From Parascedosporium putredinis (taxonomy: Eukaryota > Ascomycota > Sordariomycetes > Microascales > Microascaceae): a stretch of 64,000 bases of DNA. Both the position numbers and the translations under genes were made by a program. Below, in pieces: positions 23,301 to 36,600 of the stretch. Location of the stretch: NCBI GenBank assembly GCA_949357655.1, contig CASHTG010000020.1, forward strand, positions 434,001 through 498,000, given 5' to 3'. Within the stretch, counting starts at the first letter, position 1. Each line of letters starts with the position of its first letter. The notes under the pieces are model-generated. The model did not search any database. It was not told where the DNA came from and saw only the letters and a list, made by a program, of their open reading frames with translations.

Positions 23301-25357
23301 GACTTCGATGGAGCTGTGCTGGGGAATGTCGACTTCGAGCGCCACAGGTGTGTCGCTAAGGGGGTAGAACTTGACGACCTTGGACCACAGGTTCTCAACA
23401 GGCAGGGGAGGGTGAGGTTGTTGAAAGGATCAAACGTTATACTAATCTTGTGGCACACGGGGCACTTGAGGGTGCTTTTGTAGAGGCCAGTGAATAGATC
23501 AGCGATAACAGAGTCGTCCCTTCGCTTGGTGATGTCCCAGACTTCATCGGCCATCTTCGCGATGGCGGCCTGGTCGTTAACCATGTCATCAGTGGAATCA
23601 GGCTTCTCAATGTACGGCTTGCGTTTGACCCTGCTAAGGTCTTCCTGCAAGGCGTCCAGGAGGAAGCCGAGAAACTCTTGCGAGTCCTGCTGGCCCCAGG
23701 AAGCAAAAGTCGGCCGGCACTGTCCAGCAACGCTCTTGAAGCTCGAGGGGCGGAGATGATCACTGCAGTGGTACATCTCCCTCAGCAGGTTCCCGTACGC
23801 CAATGCCATCTTGCCTTTGAACGCGAGGGGATTATCGGTGTTGATTTCCTCGGCATACTCGTTCGTCAGGAAATACTTGGTGAGCTCTTCCACGCTCCGC
23901 ACGCATTGAAGGGCAGAATTCATGTAGCATGTATTTCCTAGGTTCCCAAGGCCGACGGCCCCAGTGCCCCTCCACCCCTTCTTCTTTTGTGCCCTGCCAC
24001 GAGTGACGGGCCCGAGGGCGGGACTGCTTCGGCCACTGCTAGCCCGAGATTGAGTAGAGATATTGGCTGGCCGGCTCTTGCCGTTGGCCTTGGTGATCCG
24101 GGTGGAGACCCAGCCGCCTCCCTCGGCAGATTCTTCGACAACGATGGTCTTGTCCATGACTAGGTTGTAAAGGTTGAGGGTCGCTTTACCGTTGTACTTG
24201 GGGTTTGCCGTCTGGTCCTCGCCCTCAATCTTGATCCTCTTGCTGCGCTCAACCTGCGACCAGCTGGGTACATCCACGAGGAGAGAGCCCCAAAAGTCTG
24301 GGAGCTCGCCTGACTCGGGGGTGTGGTCGGGGGCGTCATGGCTGACGCCGAAGGTGCAGGGCGAGAGGTGACCTCCGGAACGGTACGGTCGACTTCCCAC
24401 AGGCGAATCTTGCGCTCCTGAGGAATTTTGAGGGCAACCTTGATATCCTTTATAAATTGCTGGTACGCGTAACCCGCGCTCCTGACCATGACGACGGGCG
24501 GGGGTTGGCCGCCTTGATAGATTGAGGAATATTGATGCCGCTAACATCAGACCACAGCCGATAGATGGTAAAGACGGGGGTGCATCTCGTAAATAATGTT
24601 GGGAGGTGAGGAGGCATCAGCCTGGGTGTTGAGGGCGACGCGGCGAATTGGGTATTGCCCATCCTTCAAACCATACCACTTCTGGATGAGGCTCCATGCA
24701 TCTTCCGAGAAAAGCTCAGAGGTCTCCAGGTCCGTCCCGGGCTTCAAACGGACAAAGTGGTCGCCCGAGGGTAACTCGATGACCTCTTGGATGATGTTGG
24801 AGTTGTCCACCGGGCCGAGGGGCTCATCAGAACTACTCTCCTTTGCATATTTAGGGTCTCCTCCCGCAGCCAAGGCTTTGCTGACCCAGGTCTTGGTCAC
24901 GACGAAAGCGACGTCGTTTTCTTGGACAGGGGTTTCGTTGAACGCTCGCTGGAGGGTCTGGATGGTTTTGAGCTGTTCGGGAAGAGGGGGCACTACTTGA
25001 GATATTAGCTTGACCTGTACTTGGGGCAAAAACAGCAGCCTGGGCAGGTGCTAATGCGAGGCGAAGGGAGAAAAAAAAGCAGGCCAAGTCCCGAGGGAGG
25101 GAAACATAGAGCGTTGAAACGCCCCCTCTCAGAAACTCCACAAAGACTGGTAGAGGGAATGCATATGGCAGTTCAAAAAACTCACTGGCATCAGGATTCT
25201 GAGCGTAGCCCGGACCAGAATCGGGAGCGTCGACGCTCATGGCTCGGGAGAAATCGGTGGGAGGCTGTCCGCCGGACTCGTTCGGTTCGGGATCCATACT
25301 CGAGGCGCGTCGTTTTAAAGGCGAAGATGAGCGTATGGAATCTCCATTCCCTGACAT
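20339..25357 (-). CDS. ubp12: Ubiquitin carboxyl-terminal hydrolase, Ubp12/USP15 type, frame broken at least six times
   Basis: A cysteine protease that removes ubiquitin. Exons: 25186-25357, about 25019-22918, 22608-22840, 22159-22479, 21313-22075 and 20339-21192; about 1,483 residues if the breaks are mended. Domain order: Ser-rich N-terminus; DUSP (AWSLIQKWYGLKDGQYPIRR); a Ubl-like part (RLWEVDRT); catalytic Cys box GLGNLGNTCYMNSALQC; insert with acidic stretches; second half with zinc-ligand pairs CPVC and CPRC; His box GVDEHYGGLGGGHYTASARN; acidic, Pro-rich tail. The frame changes at 24576-24580, 24500-24504, 24317-24321, 23405-23408, 22993-22996 and 22432-22435, each a run of 4-5 equal bases that seems short by one base (two at the first). 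The exon 1 to 2 junction is unsure. The start is also unsure: the frame stays open upstream to about 25852 without ATG but with a KKRK-type basic motif. Confidence 0.85.
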
Positions 25358-27937
25358 GATTCCCCGGCGAGTGTATCGGATAGGAGACCGGCTTCTGGCT
25401 GAGGCAGGGTGCAACGCAGGGCCAGTCTCGGTTGTGGCGGACGAGGGTTCGCCTTCGAGGGAGAGGTCGGCGTAGGCTGCGCAGGGTGACGAGGCGGTCG
25501 ACGAAGGGTAGCCGGCAGAGACGAGAGAGGAATGGCGGGTCTGTAGGCGGGAAGGGAGACTCGATATGGAGTCTTGAGGATGTGTCGTTGTAGAGAAGCT
25601 CGACTGGGAGGCGACGGAGAAGGAGAAGGCGGCTTGGTCGTCTTCGTCGTTGGATTCGCACGAGGGGAGAATGCTCTCGGCAGAGGCGGCCTGAGGCGAA
25701 GGAGACTGTTCAGCGTCTCTATCGCGAGCCGAGTTGCGGGTGACCTTTCTTTTCTTGGAGGAAGACGTGATGACGACGAGCTGCTCGGGCAGCTCGAGGA
25801 GAACTAAGGTCGGTTGGGGCTGAGAGGGAGGCGGGCGGCGGACGGGGCGGTGTCATCAGCAGCACGTTGCGAATCGTGAGATTGGCTCGTTTATCGCGTC
25901 CAAATTCCGAGGAGAAGAAAATATTCGCCTAACCGATCTGCGAGGCCTGGTCCTGTTCCAGAGCCCACACCACAAAGAATTAATATTTCACAGTGATTTC
26001 ACTCAGGAAAACAAACTGGAAGGGAAAGGACAGGTTGGTCCGGTAGGGGAGGCTGATGGGGATTCGGCGAGTCAGAAGGGGAGTGCTGTGAAGCGGGTTT
26101 GCACGGTCTAGTTCAGCCCAGGCAGGCCTGACCACATTCAAACTTGGTCAAGGGGGTGGTGGGTGTGGTGGGTGCTCTTTTTTTTTTCAAGGGGGCAAGA
26201 GGATTGAGGGGCTTCAAAACTTCCAGTTTCTGGGAGTAGTGGAGTGGAGTGGAGAGGGCCTTGGAGAAAGTGCCTTAATAAGCCTAGGGTGCAAGGCAGG
26301 TTGAGCTGACCGAGCTGGATTGAGGTTTCAGTGGCAATATTTTTTTCTTTTCTGTTCAGGTGGTGAAGAGCAGCTTCAGAGGGCTTCCAGCTCGGCATTG
26401 AAGAGTGCTCAGACAATGGATCCATCCACCATGGATGGATGGATCCCTCAATAGATGGATAAAATGCACATACCTCTCAATACTTTCTCTTATCTTATCC
26501 CTTATACAAGGCAGGAGCTGGGCACTACCTGACTGACAAAGAAGACAAGAAAAGTTATGCCCCAGGCCTCGGGAGACAGCAGTGATTTACACCGCTCAAT
26601 TTTGTTAACCTCAGTCAACCAAAATTGGTGAGAGGAGGAGATAGAGAGAGAGGAGAACCAAAGGGAAGATGAGAGAAAGGTAAAGAGTGATGTTTTCTTC
26701 TCAGCAAGAAAGAATAAGAGAGAGAAATAGACCTCAAGTCTGCATCTAACTGTAGGAAGTGGAAAAAAAAAAAAAAAAAAAGAAGGAACCGAGGGGAAAA
26801 TTTTTTAGTATGTCCCTGGTCGAGCGGCAGCATACTTGCTATCTGGGTATAACGAAAAAAAAAAAAAAAAAAATTGGTTTCCTACCCTCGTTACCATTTT
26901 TCTTCCCTCATTGACCCCCGCTACGCTCCGCTGACCAAAGAAAAGCCCAAGATTTGTGGGAGTGCCATCGAATCCAAAGCTCAATCCCTTGTGGGGTAAC
27001 GTCTAATAAACGGATGAAGTTCTGCCAGTTCATACATCCATAGATGTAGATGTCATCAAAGTCGTGAGCCTATGCCTCCAGCCCCAACCTCCTCGTCTAA
27101 GCCTTGTTTCTAGTTCGGCTTCAAGTTCTGTTGGTGCCATGCCTCCACAGATGCCTAATTGAGGGCTTTCAGCAGGGCTAACTCTGTATCTCGGTGTTTA
27201 AAGAGAACTAAACGCCATCTGCTGCCTGTATCGTAAAGCTAAATGTAGGATTTCCACCCACCTTCGAGAAATAGTTTGAATGAGGTTTCCACCTCAAGAA
27301 TAGTTTCAACATTCAAGTACTTCGAATCAAAAGGGCAAATTTCCACAATCAAAGTCAACGGTCCCAACAACAAGCCTGTATTTATCAAAGCAAGGTGGTC
27401 AATGTTGTTTGGATTGGGCGGATGACTTCGGCTTCGTCTAGACGTCACACGACATCCAGCGCAAACAGCCAACAGGGAAGGAACATTGAAGGAGGGGCCG
27501 AAATTTTGAAACCCCACCAGTCACCTGCGTTGGACAGCCCTAAAGATATCCGCGGGCAATTACGATCAATCAAATCTCCTCCGTCCCTTCTTCCGCACTC
27601 CGGCTTTGGCCAACCGCCAGGTACCGGATATGTCGAGGAAAGCTTGAGAAAGAAAAAAAGAAAAAAGAAAAAAGAAATAAGAGCTATTTCGTGAAGCTTC
27701 CACAGCACGCATGCACGCAGGGAGAGAGAAGAGAGAGAGAGAGAGATAAAGACAACCAGTCTAGTACCAATAAGCATTTATAATATACACTCACATATAG
27801 ACAAGATATATATATATATATATATCGATATGTTGAGACTCGTCTCCTCCGTCCACGCCCGTTCCAAGTACGCTGGATATGCCGTTCCCCCGTCCATTCC
27901 CACTATAAAAGTCCCTCCCGTCCAGACCTATTCCATT
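25358..27937. other. Promoter side of the deubiquitinase gene and intergenic DNA
   Basis: The first 500 nt keep the deubiquitinase frame open and may be coding or 5' leader. Beyond that lie long A runs (26763-26781 and 26855-26873, 19 nt each), imperfect GATCCAT palindromes (26418-26446) and an (AT)10 run at 27806-27825. No other gene was recognised. Confidence 0.45.
27806..27825. repeat. (AT)10 microsatellite
   Basis: Twenty bases of perfect AT alternation in intergenic DNA downstream of the phosphodiesterase gene, ending in a tcgata context. Likely length-variable between strains. Confidence 0.9.
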
Positions 27938-28231
27938 CTATACATGATCCACACCGGACATCCAGTCCCTAAAGCGCCTCCAAACATCATCGGTATCTAG
28001 GGGCCGCCACGCTTTCCCATGCTCCCTTGGCGGTGCACGATATTCTACCTCGCTCATCCACCATCCTAGACGATATGACGTCGCTCTGGTGGGCCGGGGT
28101 TTTATCTCGAGATAGCTAAGCAGCCGGAGATTGTGTTGGGTCAAAAACGCCGCCATCAACCGTTCGCTTGGGAAGGAGTAATGTGGCCAAGGTGTCTGCC
28201 GGAGGGTCCAGTGTTCGTTACTAGGTCTCAT
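27938..28231 (-). CDS. Unrecognised small open frame, 97 codons (doubtful)
   Basis: An ATG at 28231 opens a frame of 97 residues ending at 27938. It is rich in Trp and Arg (TDDVWRRFRDWM near the end) and free of low complexity, unlike most chance frames here. No domain is recognised. It lies about 430 nt beyond the phosphodiesterase stop on the same strand, so it may simply be 3' UTR. No intron, signal peptide or membrane segment is visible from this ATG. Confidence 0.2.
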   Translation of the reverse strand: MRPSNEHWTLRQTPWPHYSFPSERLMAAFLTQHNLRLLSYLEIKPRPTRATSYRLGWWMSEVEYRAPPREHGKAWRPLDTDDVWRRFRDWMSGVDHV

Positions 28232-28661
28232 CCCTTGCGGTTTTTGTCGGGCTCTCATTATTGTATACATCGTAATGTTCAGGGAAAAAAAGAAGGAAAA
28301 AAACAGAGTGAGAGAGAGAGAGAAGGAGAAAAAAACCATGCTTTTCTCCGCCGTCCAACACCGAGGAGAAACAAGGGATGCCAAGTATATAGAGAGGAAA
28401 CGCGATAATGCAATAATAAGTATCAAAGCCCAAAACGCCATTGATACATTTCCCACCGGGTAATGCGATGAAGAAGAAACAAAGTGCGAAAAGGGGAAGG
28501 TAGGATGGGCGCGTGAAGAATCATGCCGCCGCCCAAGATCATGCGACTGGACAGCCCGTCATCCTTGCCCGTGGAGCCCACTGTTGGAGGTGAGAAATGG
28601 GCCTCGAAAGCATAGTGGCAAGGCAACGCGGTCTTGAGCGCGGTAATGAGATGAGCCATCA

Positions 28662-31613
28662 TCACGAACTGGCGTCTGCTGCTGCCGCCACTTGCGCCCC
28701 GGTAGGAGTCTTGTTTCTCCTAAAAGATTCAAGGCATTCATCCTGAACCGACTCGGCCTTTTCCTAAGCGTGGTATTCTCGGGCTTTCCCATGCTACCGT
28801 TGGAGCCGGAGTCGTCGTCACGGCTAGACTCCGTTACAAGGACCTCGGGAGGCAGGTCGGAATCTGGTGTCACCAGAATTGGAGTCTCCAGCTTGCTCGA
28901 GTTACAAGTTCCTAGGCAACTGGGGTCGTAGGCTACCGAGGAAACTGGTCGTGGTACGCTCATGGACCGATCCATGGAATCCCTGCTGGCGATGCTGGTG
29001 CCTTGCGTGCTTGGGGAGAGCGGCATTTTCCCCGTCGTCGCACTTGTTGCTTGAGACGGGCAATTGCTGCCGTTGGTGGCTTCGCTATATCGCTGTTTCG
29101 CCGACGCGAGACCCCTTGCATCCCCAAAGCTATCAAGCCTGTACCGCATGTTGAAGGGGTCGCTCGTCGCGAAATCAGCAACACTGTCGAACGTTGTCAC
29201 TACACCATTAATCTTTTGGAGCTCTTCCGCCGCCACATCTGGCCCTCCACGCGGGGCATCCGCTAGGTGATCTATCGTTGTCGTCGAGAAATAGCTCACC
29301 CCATCTGGCCGCGCTGCATCCAACGGGGTCACAGGCGTTATAGGAGCTGCCAATGGTGGGCTAGTAAGAATCGCAGTCGCTGGACTACAGCCATCAACGT
29401 CGCTATCCGAGGGTGCTGGGCCGTCACCAAGACTGCTCTCGGTTGTCGAAACAGAGCTTGCAAAACCATTGGTAGTGTGATTTGCCGCAGAGGCTCCGTC
29501 ACCGTTGACCGGCGCAGCAACAGCGCCAGACTCGAACAAGGCACGGTTGATCTGAAGTTCGTCAACCGTGTACTTGAGCGCGGGCATCAGGTCCACGACC
29601 CCTTGGAAGAGTGGCAGGGCAAAAGCTTCATGAAGCCCAACTGGGCCTTAGTAAGTGACTCAATGTCCTTTTCGGAGGCGAGAGCAACGCCGAAGGAATA
29701 CCAAGCTCGCTTTCCATAGAGGCTTGCCTAGAAAATTCGTCCGACAAGATATGCATCCACTGCTTCGCTGTATCGTAATGCCGCGCCTAGTGTGGCTACG
29801 TTAGCTAAATTGCTCAAAGCAAGCTACAAAGGCGAGTTGCTTCGCATTCTAAAAAGATAGGTGGTGGCAGAAAAACATTTGTGAGACTTACCACGTTGCT
29901 GATATCGGCGCATTTGATTAGCAAGGCACATGCAAGAGACCTTTGCTCCTCTGCAACACGCTCATCTGAAAGAACGGCGTCCGGCGTGGTTTGGGCATCA
30001 GCTAGCTTCTTCATATAATCGAAATGCAGGCCCATATCCGTGGCCAATATGGAGCTGATGATTAATTTGCGCATCTTTATTTCTTCAAAGGCAACGGGCC
30101 AATAGCGACGGAGGATCTGGGAAAATGCGGCGCAGTGGAAGGACTCCAAAACTGAGCGGTCGTTGTAGAGCTGGGCAAGAGGCGCGTTGAGCGTTATCAA
30201 GAAATTATTGTTCACACCGGGATGACCGACATCATGACCGATCGCGGTGATGAGAAGCGTAAGTCCATCAAAAGGACTGATGAGATTAGCCATGGGTGAC
30301 TTTGGCTGTGCAGGAGGAGAGCCTGCGGTTGAGTAAGGAGGAATGCGCCAATGCTGACAAGAAAGTGAAAGGTAGCTTGCAGGACGTCGACGACATGGCG
30401 GAAGTTGTGGTAGGGAACAAAGGGATTATACGCCCCGCGGCAAGCGATGAGGAAACCGATAAGTTGGTCTGGGATGACTTGGTCAGCATTATTGCGAAAT
30501 GATTAAAGAAAGCGTGTCCGGGTGTGGTGGTATCTGGGGCTCCAGACGGTGAGGTGGAACTAACCTGTTGGTATCCGCCACTTTTCCAGCTCAGGGATAC
30601 TAAAAGCATGCTTAAACATGAGCATGGCTGCAAGAAGCAACTCATCGTCGGCAAAGTCGTGGGCAGGAAAGTGCCAGCAGCCGACCGCAGCAGTGATCGA
30701 TGCCCGCCGCTCATGAGAAACGGAGATTTTGGCGCTTCCGATAAGATCATCCGCGTCCCAGCCGAGGCGACAGATGCCCTTCATCAGGTCGGATACCATA
30801 GCCTCACGAAGGTAGGCAAACGGCTTTTCCTCATGCATGCCAACCCATGACAACTTGCGGCCCCTACGAAGCTCCAGCATAGCTTGCTGCTCCTTGGCTG
30901 CCTCTTTGTGGGCTTTGTATGCCTGTACCGCAAGATTTGTTACACATTTGACGTCTAGGGGCTCACTATTACGTCCGCCGCGCCCAAATCTACGCATCGT
31001 TTGAGCAGCGCCGGACTGGGGATGAGATCAGTAGGAATAGCGAGGTCCGCAGGTGCATCGTGTGCTAGGGAAACGCTAATGAGTGGTACGGGCACGACCA
31101 ATTTCGCCATGTTTCTCATGTGGACCTCAGTGATGACCCTCTGCAAAAGTGCTAGGCCATAAACCTCCTCCTCGGGAGTGTTGATTTCGTTCTCGACAAG
31201 CGGTGATCTAGAGTGGGGAGAAGCGGAGCGGGTTCTCGGACGGGGTTCGGGTATGCGCTCATCGTGTGGTGTATCGATTAAAAGGATTGTTGGCTTTAGA
31301 TCAATCATGGAAGGGTCGTGAAGCTGGAAAAGGTAAGAGAGGCAAGATGCGCCAGTCGCACAGGCATAGACTAAGGCAACGCCAGGATTAGTGATACGAG
31401 GCCACGGAAAGAGTGGAGTACGAAGAGACTCGGTTTTCGACGCACCATCGCTAAACTCAAGGAGGAACCGTAGGTTTCGTTCGAAGTCCCCGAGCTACCC
31501 TCGCCAACCACGTTAACCAATCCACTTTCGGATCTAGCTAGCGATGTTGGCACGAGCCCGTCCGTCACGACGTCCCGATTGACATAGATGATATTATATT
31601 TTAGCTTGTCCAT
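28662..31613 (-). CDS. pde2: 3',5'-cyclic nucleotide phosphodiesterase, class I (Pde2/PdeH type), frame broken six times
   Basis: Hydrolyses cAMP and so lowers protein kinase A signalling, which governs growth and morphogenesis in filamentous fungi. Exons 30565-31613, 29892-30468 and 28662-29786. With one base restored at each of six runs (31434-31437, 30958-30961, near 30342, near 29676, 29621-29624, 28722-28725) all exon phases fit exactly and 918 residues result. Class I metal-site motifs are present: YHNFRHVVDVLQ, AIGHDVGHPGVNNNF and LIKCADISNV, spread over the HD-fold catalytic domain (about residues 350-600). A receiver-like N-terminal part (NIIYVNRD; PTILLIDTP) precedes it. The long tail is Ser/Thr-rich and ends NALNLFRRNK after the last mend. 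The start at 31613 gives MDKLKYNIIYV. Confidence 0.88.
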
Positions 31614-33590
31614 CGTGGGTCCTACAGCATCCAGTCTCACGACTGGAGCATTAAGGCCACACACGCAACGTAACCCGAGTCAACTCGGTTACTTGGTTCG
31701 ATTCTCACCGCTGGCAAGATGCGTCGGGTTAACGAAAAGAAAACGGACAAGGGTATCCGCGAATCGAGATGCCGCCAGTTTAGTCGCCTTGTCAGGTGTA
31801 TACGAAGGGTTGGTGTGATGTATCGGGCGAGAGAAAAAAAGAAGACCAGAGACTGGGTATCAGGCAGAACGCGCGCGGCCGCTCCGGGACAAAAGATTAT
31901 CAAGCTCGAGGGTCCGACGAGGTTCTGCAACTCATTCGTGCTGAACAAGGCCAGTCCAAGGGGGCGCTTTGCTATAGAAAGCGGCAGATAACCAGCTCAA
32001 GAGTCCGGATCGAGTTCGTGATGGAAGGCTGAGGAGAGAGAGGTCGCAAGATCGCGAAGACGTTCGTGCACGCCTAGGACGTTTGGAAATTAGCCTTGTC
32101 GGGAGCGACGACACTTCAAAAGATGAATTCACGGCGTGAAAGGACTCCGTGGTGGAAGATCGATGGATGGGATCGTGGTAAACCAAAGATGTAGCCCCTG
32201 TGGTGTCGTTAAACGGACGCGATGGAAGGTGCTGTGCTATTGTTGGGTTGAGGAGAGCGACCAGAGCAGGAAAACAAGAGAGTATGTGAATCGGCAGTGC
32301 GAGTGTGTCAAGAGGGAAGTGGTGGGCAATTTGGGTCGGATAAACCCACTCACAGCAGCTGAATAACAAGCAGGGTTACAGCACTGGGAATCAATTCCAA
32401 CGACAAGGGCGGGAAACTGGGAGGGGAAAGGGTAGGATACCGGGAAGACACAGATGAAGTTGATGGCTGGAGCTGAGGGTCGAGCGGAGAAACGGGCGTG
32501 GGAAGCGAGACGGGTCGAAGATTTACCACTAAAGGTGACAAGGGCCGGAAGGGGGTGGGGGAGGAAGCACGTAGGATAAAAGGGACAAGCATTCAATGAC
32601 TGCTTCAGAAGAGCGACTCACTTGACGATCAATAAAAATTGGGGTCTGGGCTTCTGCCGTCTTCACCTTTCTCAGACCAAAAAGAGAGACAGGAAGGAAA
32701 GGAAAAACAAAAAGAAGAAGAAAAAAAAACAGGAGGAAGGAAAGCGAAAGCGGGCGTATGTGGACGAAACCCAAAGTCGAAGCTGATCTCAAAGGAGGAA
32801 GAAGAGAGTGAGAGAAGTGGCCCGGGGGAAAGGGAAAAAAAAAAATTAGAAAAAAGTGAATAGGGAACAGAGACGACGAAACCGATGCTGTGATTGACTA
32901 GCGGGGAATGGCAGAAGGTGGGATCGCAAAGAAGAAAAAGCCCCAGGAGAATCGAGTCTGTTCCAGGACTCGAAGAAAGGGCAAAGAAGGTCGACGAAGG
33001 TGACGGGATCCAGTCTAGAAGTTGCAGGGAATGGTCCTGCCTCTTGGTTGTAGGCGGGAGGGGAACGATGGAGAATAGTCGCGGAAGTGGAGTCGATGTC
33101 GGAATGGATCCAGTAATAATTACCGGATGCCAAGTCTAGTGGTTGCAGAAGTAAGGGGTCGGAGCGACCTCCATTGTCTTGTTATAGGAGATGTGACATT
33201 CTAGAAGACAAGAACAATGGGGAAAGCTGGTCTTGATTTCCGTCTTTGTCAGAAAGTGAAAGTGCCCGACAGCGCACAAAATTTTCAGTGGGGAGTGGAA
33301 AGTGGAGAGATCAAAAGGGACCAGTCGAAATCGCACGGTGGGAAGTCAGAGTGGGTCCAAGATACTTGGGCACCCCTTGTTAGCACAGGGTTGTGGAGCG
33401 TCAAGAACTCCCAAGGTTCCCTTGCTGTATTTTGTGGCTTTGGTGAAAGACAACGAGGGAAAAGAGTGCTCCTCGGCGCATTGGGCGAGGAAAAGAGAGC
33501 CTTAGAGTATAAACTAGTGACAGGACTCAGGGACTTAGCCAACACGCTAAGGGCAGGAGGAGAAGGCAAAGAAAGGGGAGGACGATAAAC

Positions 33591-33655
33591 GGAAAGAGAA
33601 AAAGAAAAAAAGAAGAAAAAAAAGAAGAGAGAAAAAAAAAAAAAAAAGAAAAAAA
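33591..33655 (+). repeat. Purine tract, 65 nt
   Basis: Uninterrupted A/G run, mostly A with scattered G, upstream of the phosphodiesterase gene. On that gene's sense strand it is a pyrimidine tract, common in fungal promoters. Confidence 0.8.
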
Positions 33656-36600
33656 CTCGCTCGTCAGTGACAAAGGGGAAGCGGGGGCCTGCAAGAAAGA
33701 GGGACAAGGGGTGGAAGATTAAGAAAAGAGGTCAAAGTGTCGGTGCCCGCATCGGTTCAGTCCGTCCACCTCTCGATAGATCAATGTATTATTACAGAGG
33801 CGGAAGGAAGTACAAGTAAATGCAGTTTGGGGCGAGAAATCGAAAGCAGGGTGGTACTTCCATGGGCACCAAGCACATTCGACATGGTACGTACCACACC
33901 CTCACCCCTTGATTGCATGCGGGACTCGCCAGCTCCCTTGACGCTCCCATGTTGAGGAGGACGGCGACTATCCAACAGAGAAAAGCAACGAGTCAGCCTC
34001 AGTGAAATCGTAGATAAGTAATAATCTCAAGCGAAACGCACAATCAAGTTGGCGATGCTTAGCCTTGTTCATCAATGAAAGAAAAGAAGAATAAATATCG
34101 TGATCCTCGGGATTGAGGTAAGAGAGGAGAAGAAGAAGAAGAACAATATAGTGGCAATTGTTGAAAGGAAGAACAAAATGAAGAACAGAAGCTCGGAGGA
34201 ACCCTCAAGACCAATCTAACTGATAATATTGTCATTACATGATCGCCCGAATAGACCTGTAAATCGGAAATTTTTAGGGTCTCGCATACGAAGCTGCGAG
34301 AAGCTGAGCTCAAGCAACCATTCTTACTCCAGCCATTCAATGAGGCGAGCACGCGAACACGATGGATGAATTGACTTATCACACCCATCCCCGTTGCCGA
34401 TATTGACGTCGCGAGTATGAGCGAAGCCCTACTTGTCATAATAGGTCGTCATCCAAAAACTCACTGTTCCCTCCCATTCGAGGGATTGCCAATCCCACCA
34501 AGCTGCGCTCGCCAATATTACTTCTTCAGACATGCTCCAAGCAAGCGAAGGATTCGAACACCTTCGGTTGGACTATCAGCACCTGGTCAGCATGTGGAGG
34601 CCCGCTGGTGGGTCTTGGTTGATTCCTGTGCCCTTCTCGAAAACTCGTCGAAGCCTGCAATCTGTCTCCCGCACTGCACAAAAGTCTGGAGTACGGAGGC
34701 TTTGTGGAGGGTGCAACTCATTTGCCATTTCCACGCGCGGAAGGCAAGGGTTGAATGGCTCGATGCAATAATATTCCACTCCCCATCCGCCAATGTATTG
34801 GTACAAGCGATACGAGGGTACCTGCTTGGGAAGACAGTGCAGTTTTACCCGACGGGAAGTCGAGGAACCCTCGATCGACAAGGGAGGAGTCAAGGTGGCC
34901 AGCCAAAAGTTTTAGGGGGCCAGATAAGAAGCCAATGATAGGGCCCCTCGGGACTCCCTGCCTGGAGTCACCTTCACCACTTTGTGAGCGATTATCATAC
35001 GGAGTAATAATATGTGGTATTATACCAGACAAGGGCAGTTCAAACATACTGGGTGAAAAGGAGAACCTCGTGGCAGTAATGCGCGTCTTTGGGGCTGTGA
35101 TTCCGTGACGACTTGTACTTGTGGATGTCACCAGACAGGCACCGGCCATGGAGTGTTTCCCAGGCATTCAAAGGAGCCAGCCAAGGATAATTGGCGAGGA
35201 TTGATGGAATTCGGGTCGCTCGATTACGGGTGGAGAAATTTTGTAACTCCCTGTTGCGGACGCGCGACGAGACGCCCGCCACAGGGTCCCGTGTCTGTGT
35301 TCACCAGCATCTGCAATGTCCCCAACCGCAGGCGGGCCCTCGTTGCGCTTTTGCCGATGTGAACCACCTCTTTATTCTCCCAACCAGATCACACTGTTGA
35401 ACAGGTCTTCCATGCTTTTTCTTCTCCGGTAAAGCGAGTAAACCGTAACCAATGTACGAGGGTCTCGGTGGTATTCCTTCTAGAAACCTGAGGGAAATGT
35501 TGGTCCGTCTTGCCGGACCGAACAGGGCTTGTCCGGTTTTTCTTTTTCTTTTTCTTTCTTATCAGGCCTTTCTTTTCGTTTTCAAAACGATAGCTTGGTG
35601 TGTCAAGGAAAAGCCCGTTCCGGAACTCAAGAGAAACACCAAACCCGTCGGAAGGGGAGAACGAGACCCGCCCCGTCTATAGTCTATACAAGGATACCCA
35701 ACACGCTCCTTCCTTGCCTCTCACGAACTCCCAGCCGGGAGATATCAGCGTTCGCTCATCGTCGTGATGTCAGCATCTCTACTCTGCGCGATGGAATTCG
35801 TCAGCTTCGTCTTTCCTTTTACTCACTGCTGAGCAAAGAATGTACCATGCAAAGTAAGCTCCGTCTGGTCCGCAAGTCCGACAGGTTTCTATTACTTGCG
35901 AATTTTGTCAAGTCGAAGGACCAAAAGTATTGATTTGTACAACTACTGCCAGAGGATGGGGGAGAGTACCTCCTTGCGGCCCTTGCGGCCTTTATGCTTC
36001 GGGTACTTTGAAAGCCTGAGGGTTCAATCAGTGAAGCACCCTAAGCACCCTTGCAACCAAACCAAACTCGCTCCATGGTCCTGTTCAGCCCAGAAAGTAC
36101 TAGTGGCGTTTCGATCAATCGAATGTACCTCGGAACCGGCCTCAAAGAGGCATCAGGGTCAATCTAACCCACCTTTCTAACCCTTCTTCGAACCTTCTAA
36201 ATGCGCCCTTCCCCACAGATGCATTTCATTTGCTGCCAAATCGCCACTGTCGCTTGGCAAACTTCCGAGCCCTGGTGGTGTGGTAGTGTCAACACCAGCA
36301 GACCAGCAACACACCAGCGCCAGACCAGCGCCAGACCACGGGTACAAGCTTGCTGGTACCGTTATCCACCATTGGTTCAGTGCGAAAGAAACCAAGGGAA
36401 GCCAGCTCCTGGACGAGTCCCGTCCCACCCAGCCAACCAGCCACCACCCAACGCTCATCCCTTGGACGCCTCACTCGGCAGCTCCAACCTGAGAGCTTGG
36501 CCAGCCATCAGATGCGCGGGCGTGGCGCCTATTAGCTCCCCTCGTTGCAGAGCTATTTTAGGGGACTCCGAGCTTGCTAGTGAAAGCATGGCCCACATTC

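Noticed and set aside
22430..24547. Programmed frameshifting in the deubiquitinase gene
   Set aside because: Six breaks in one gene, at different runs and not at slippery heptamers, fit sequence error better than regulated frameshifting.
34500..34640. tRNA-like TTCGAAT sequence on the minus strand
   Set aside because: The T-stem does not pair at positions 49-53 and 61-65, and no D-arm or acceptor stem could be built.
34417..34938. 173-codon plus-strand frame in the gene-poor block
   Set aside because: No domain, no splice support and unremarkable composition.
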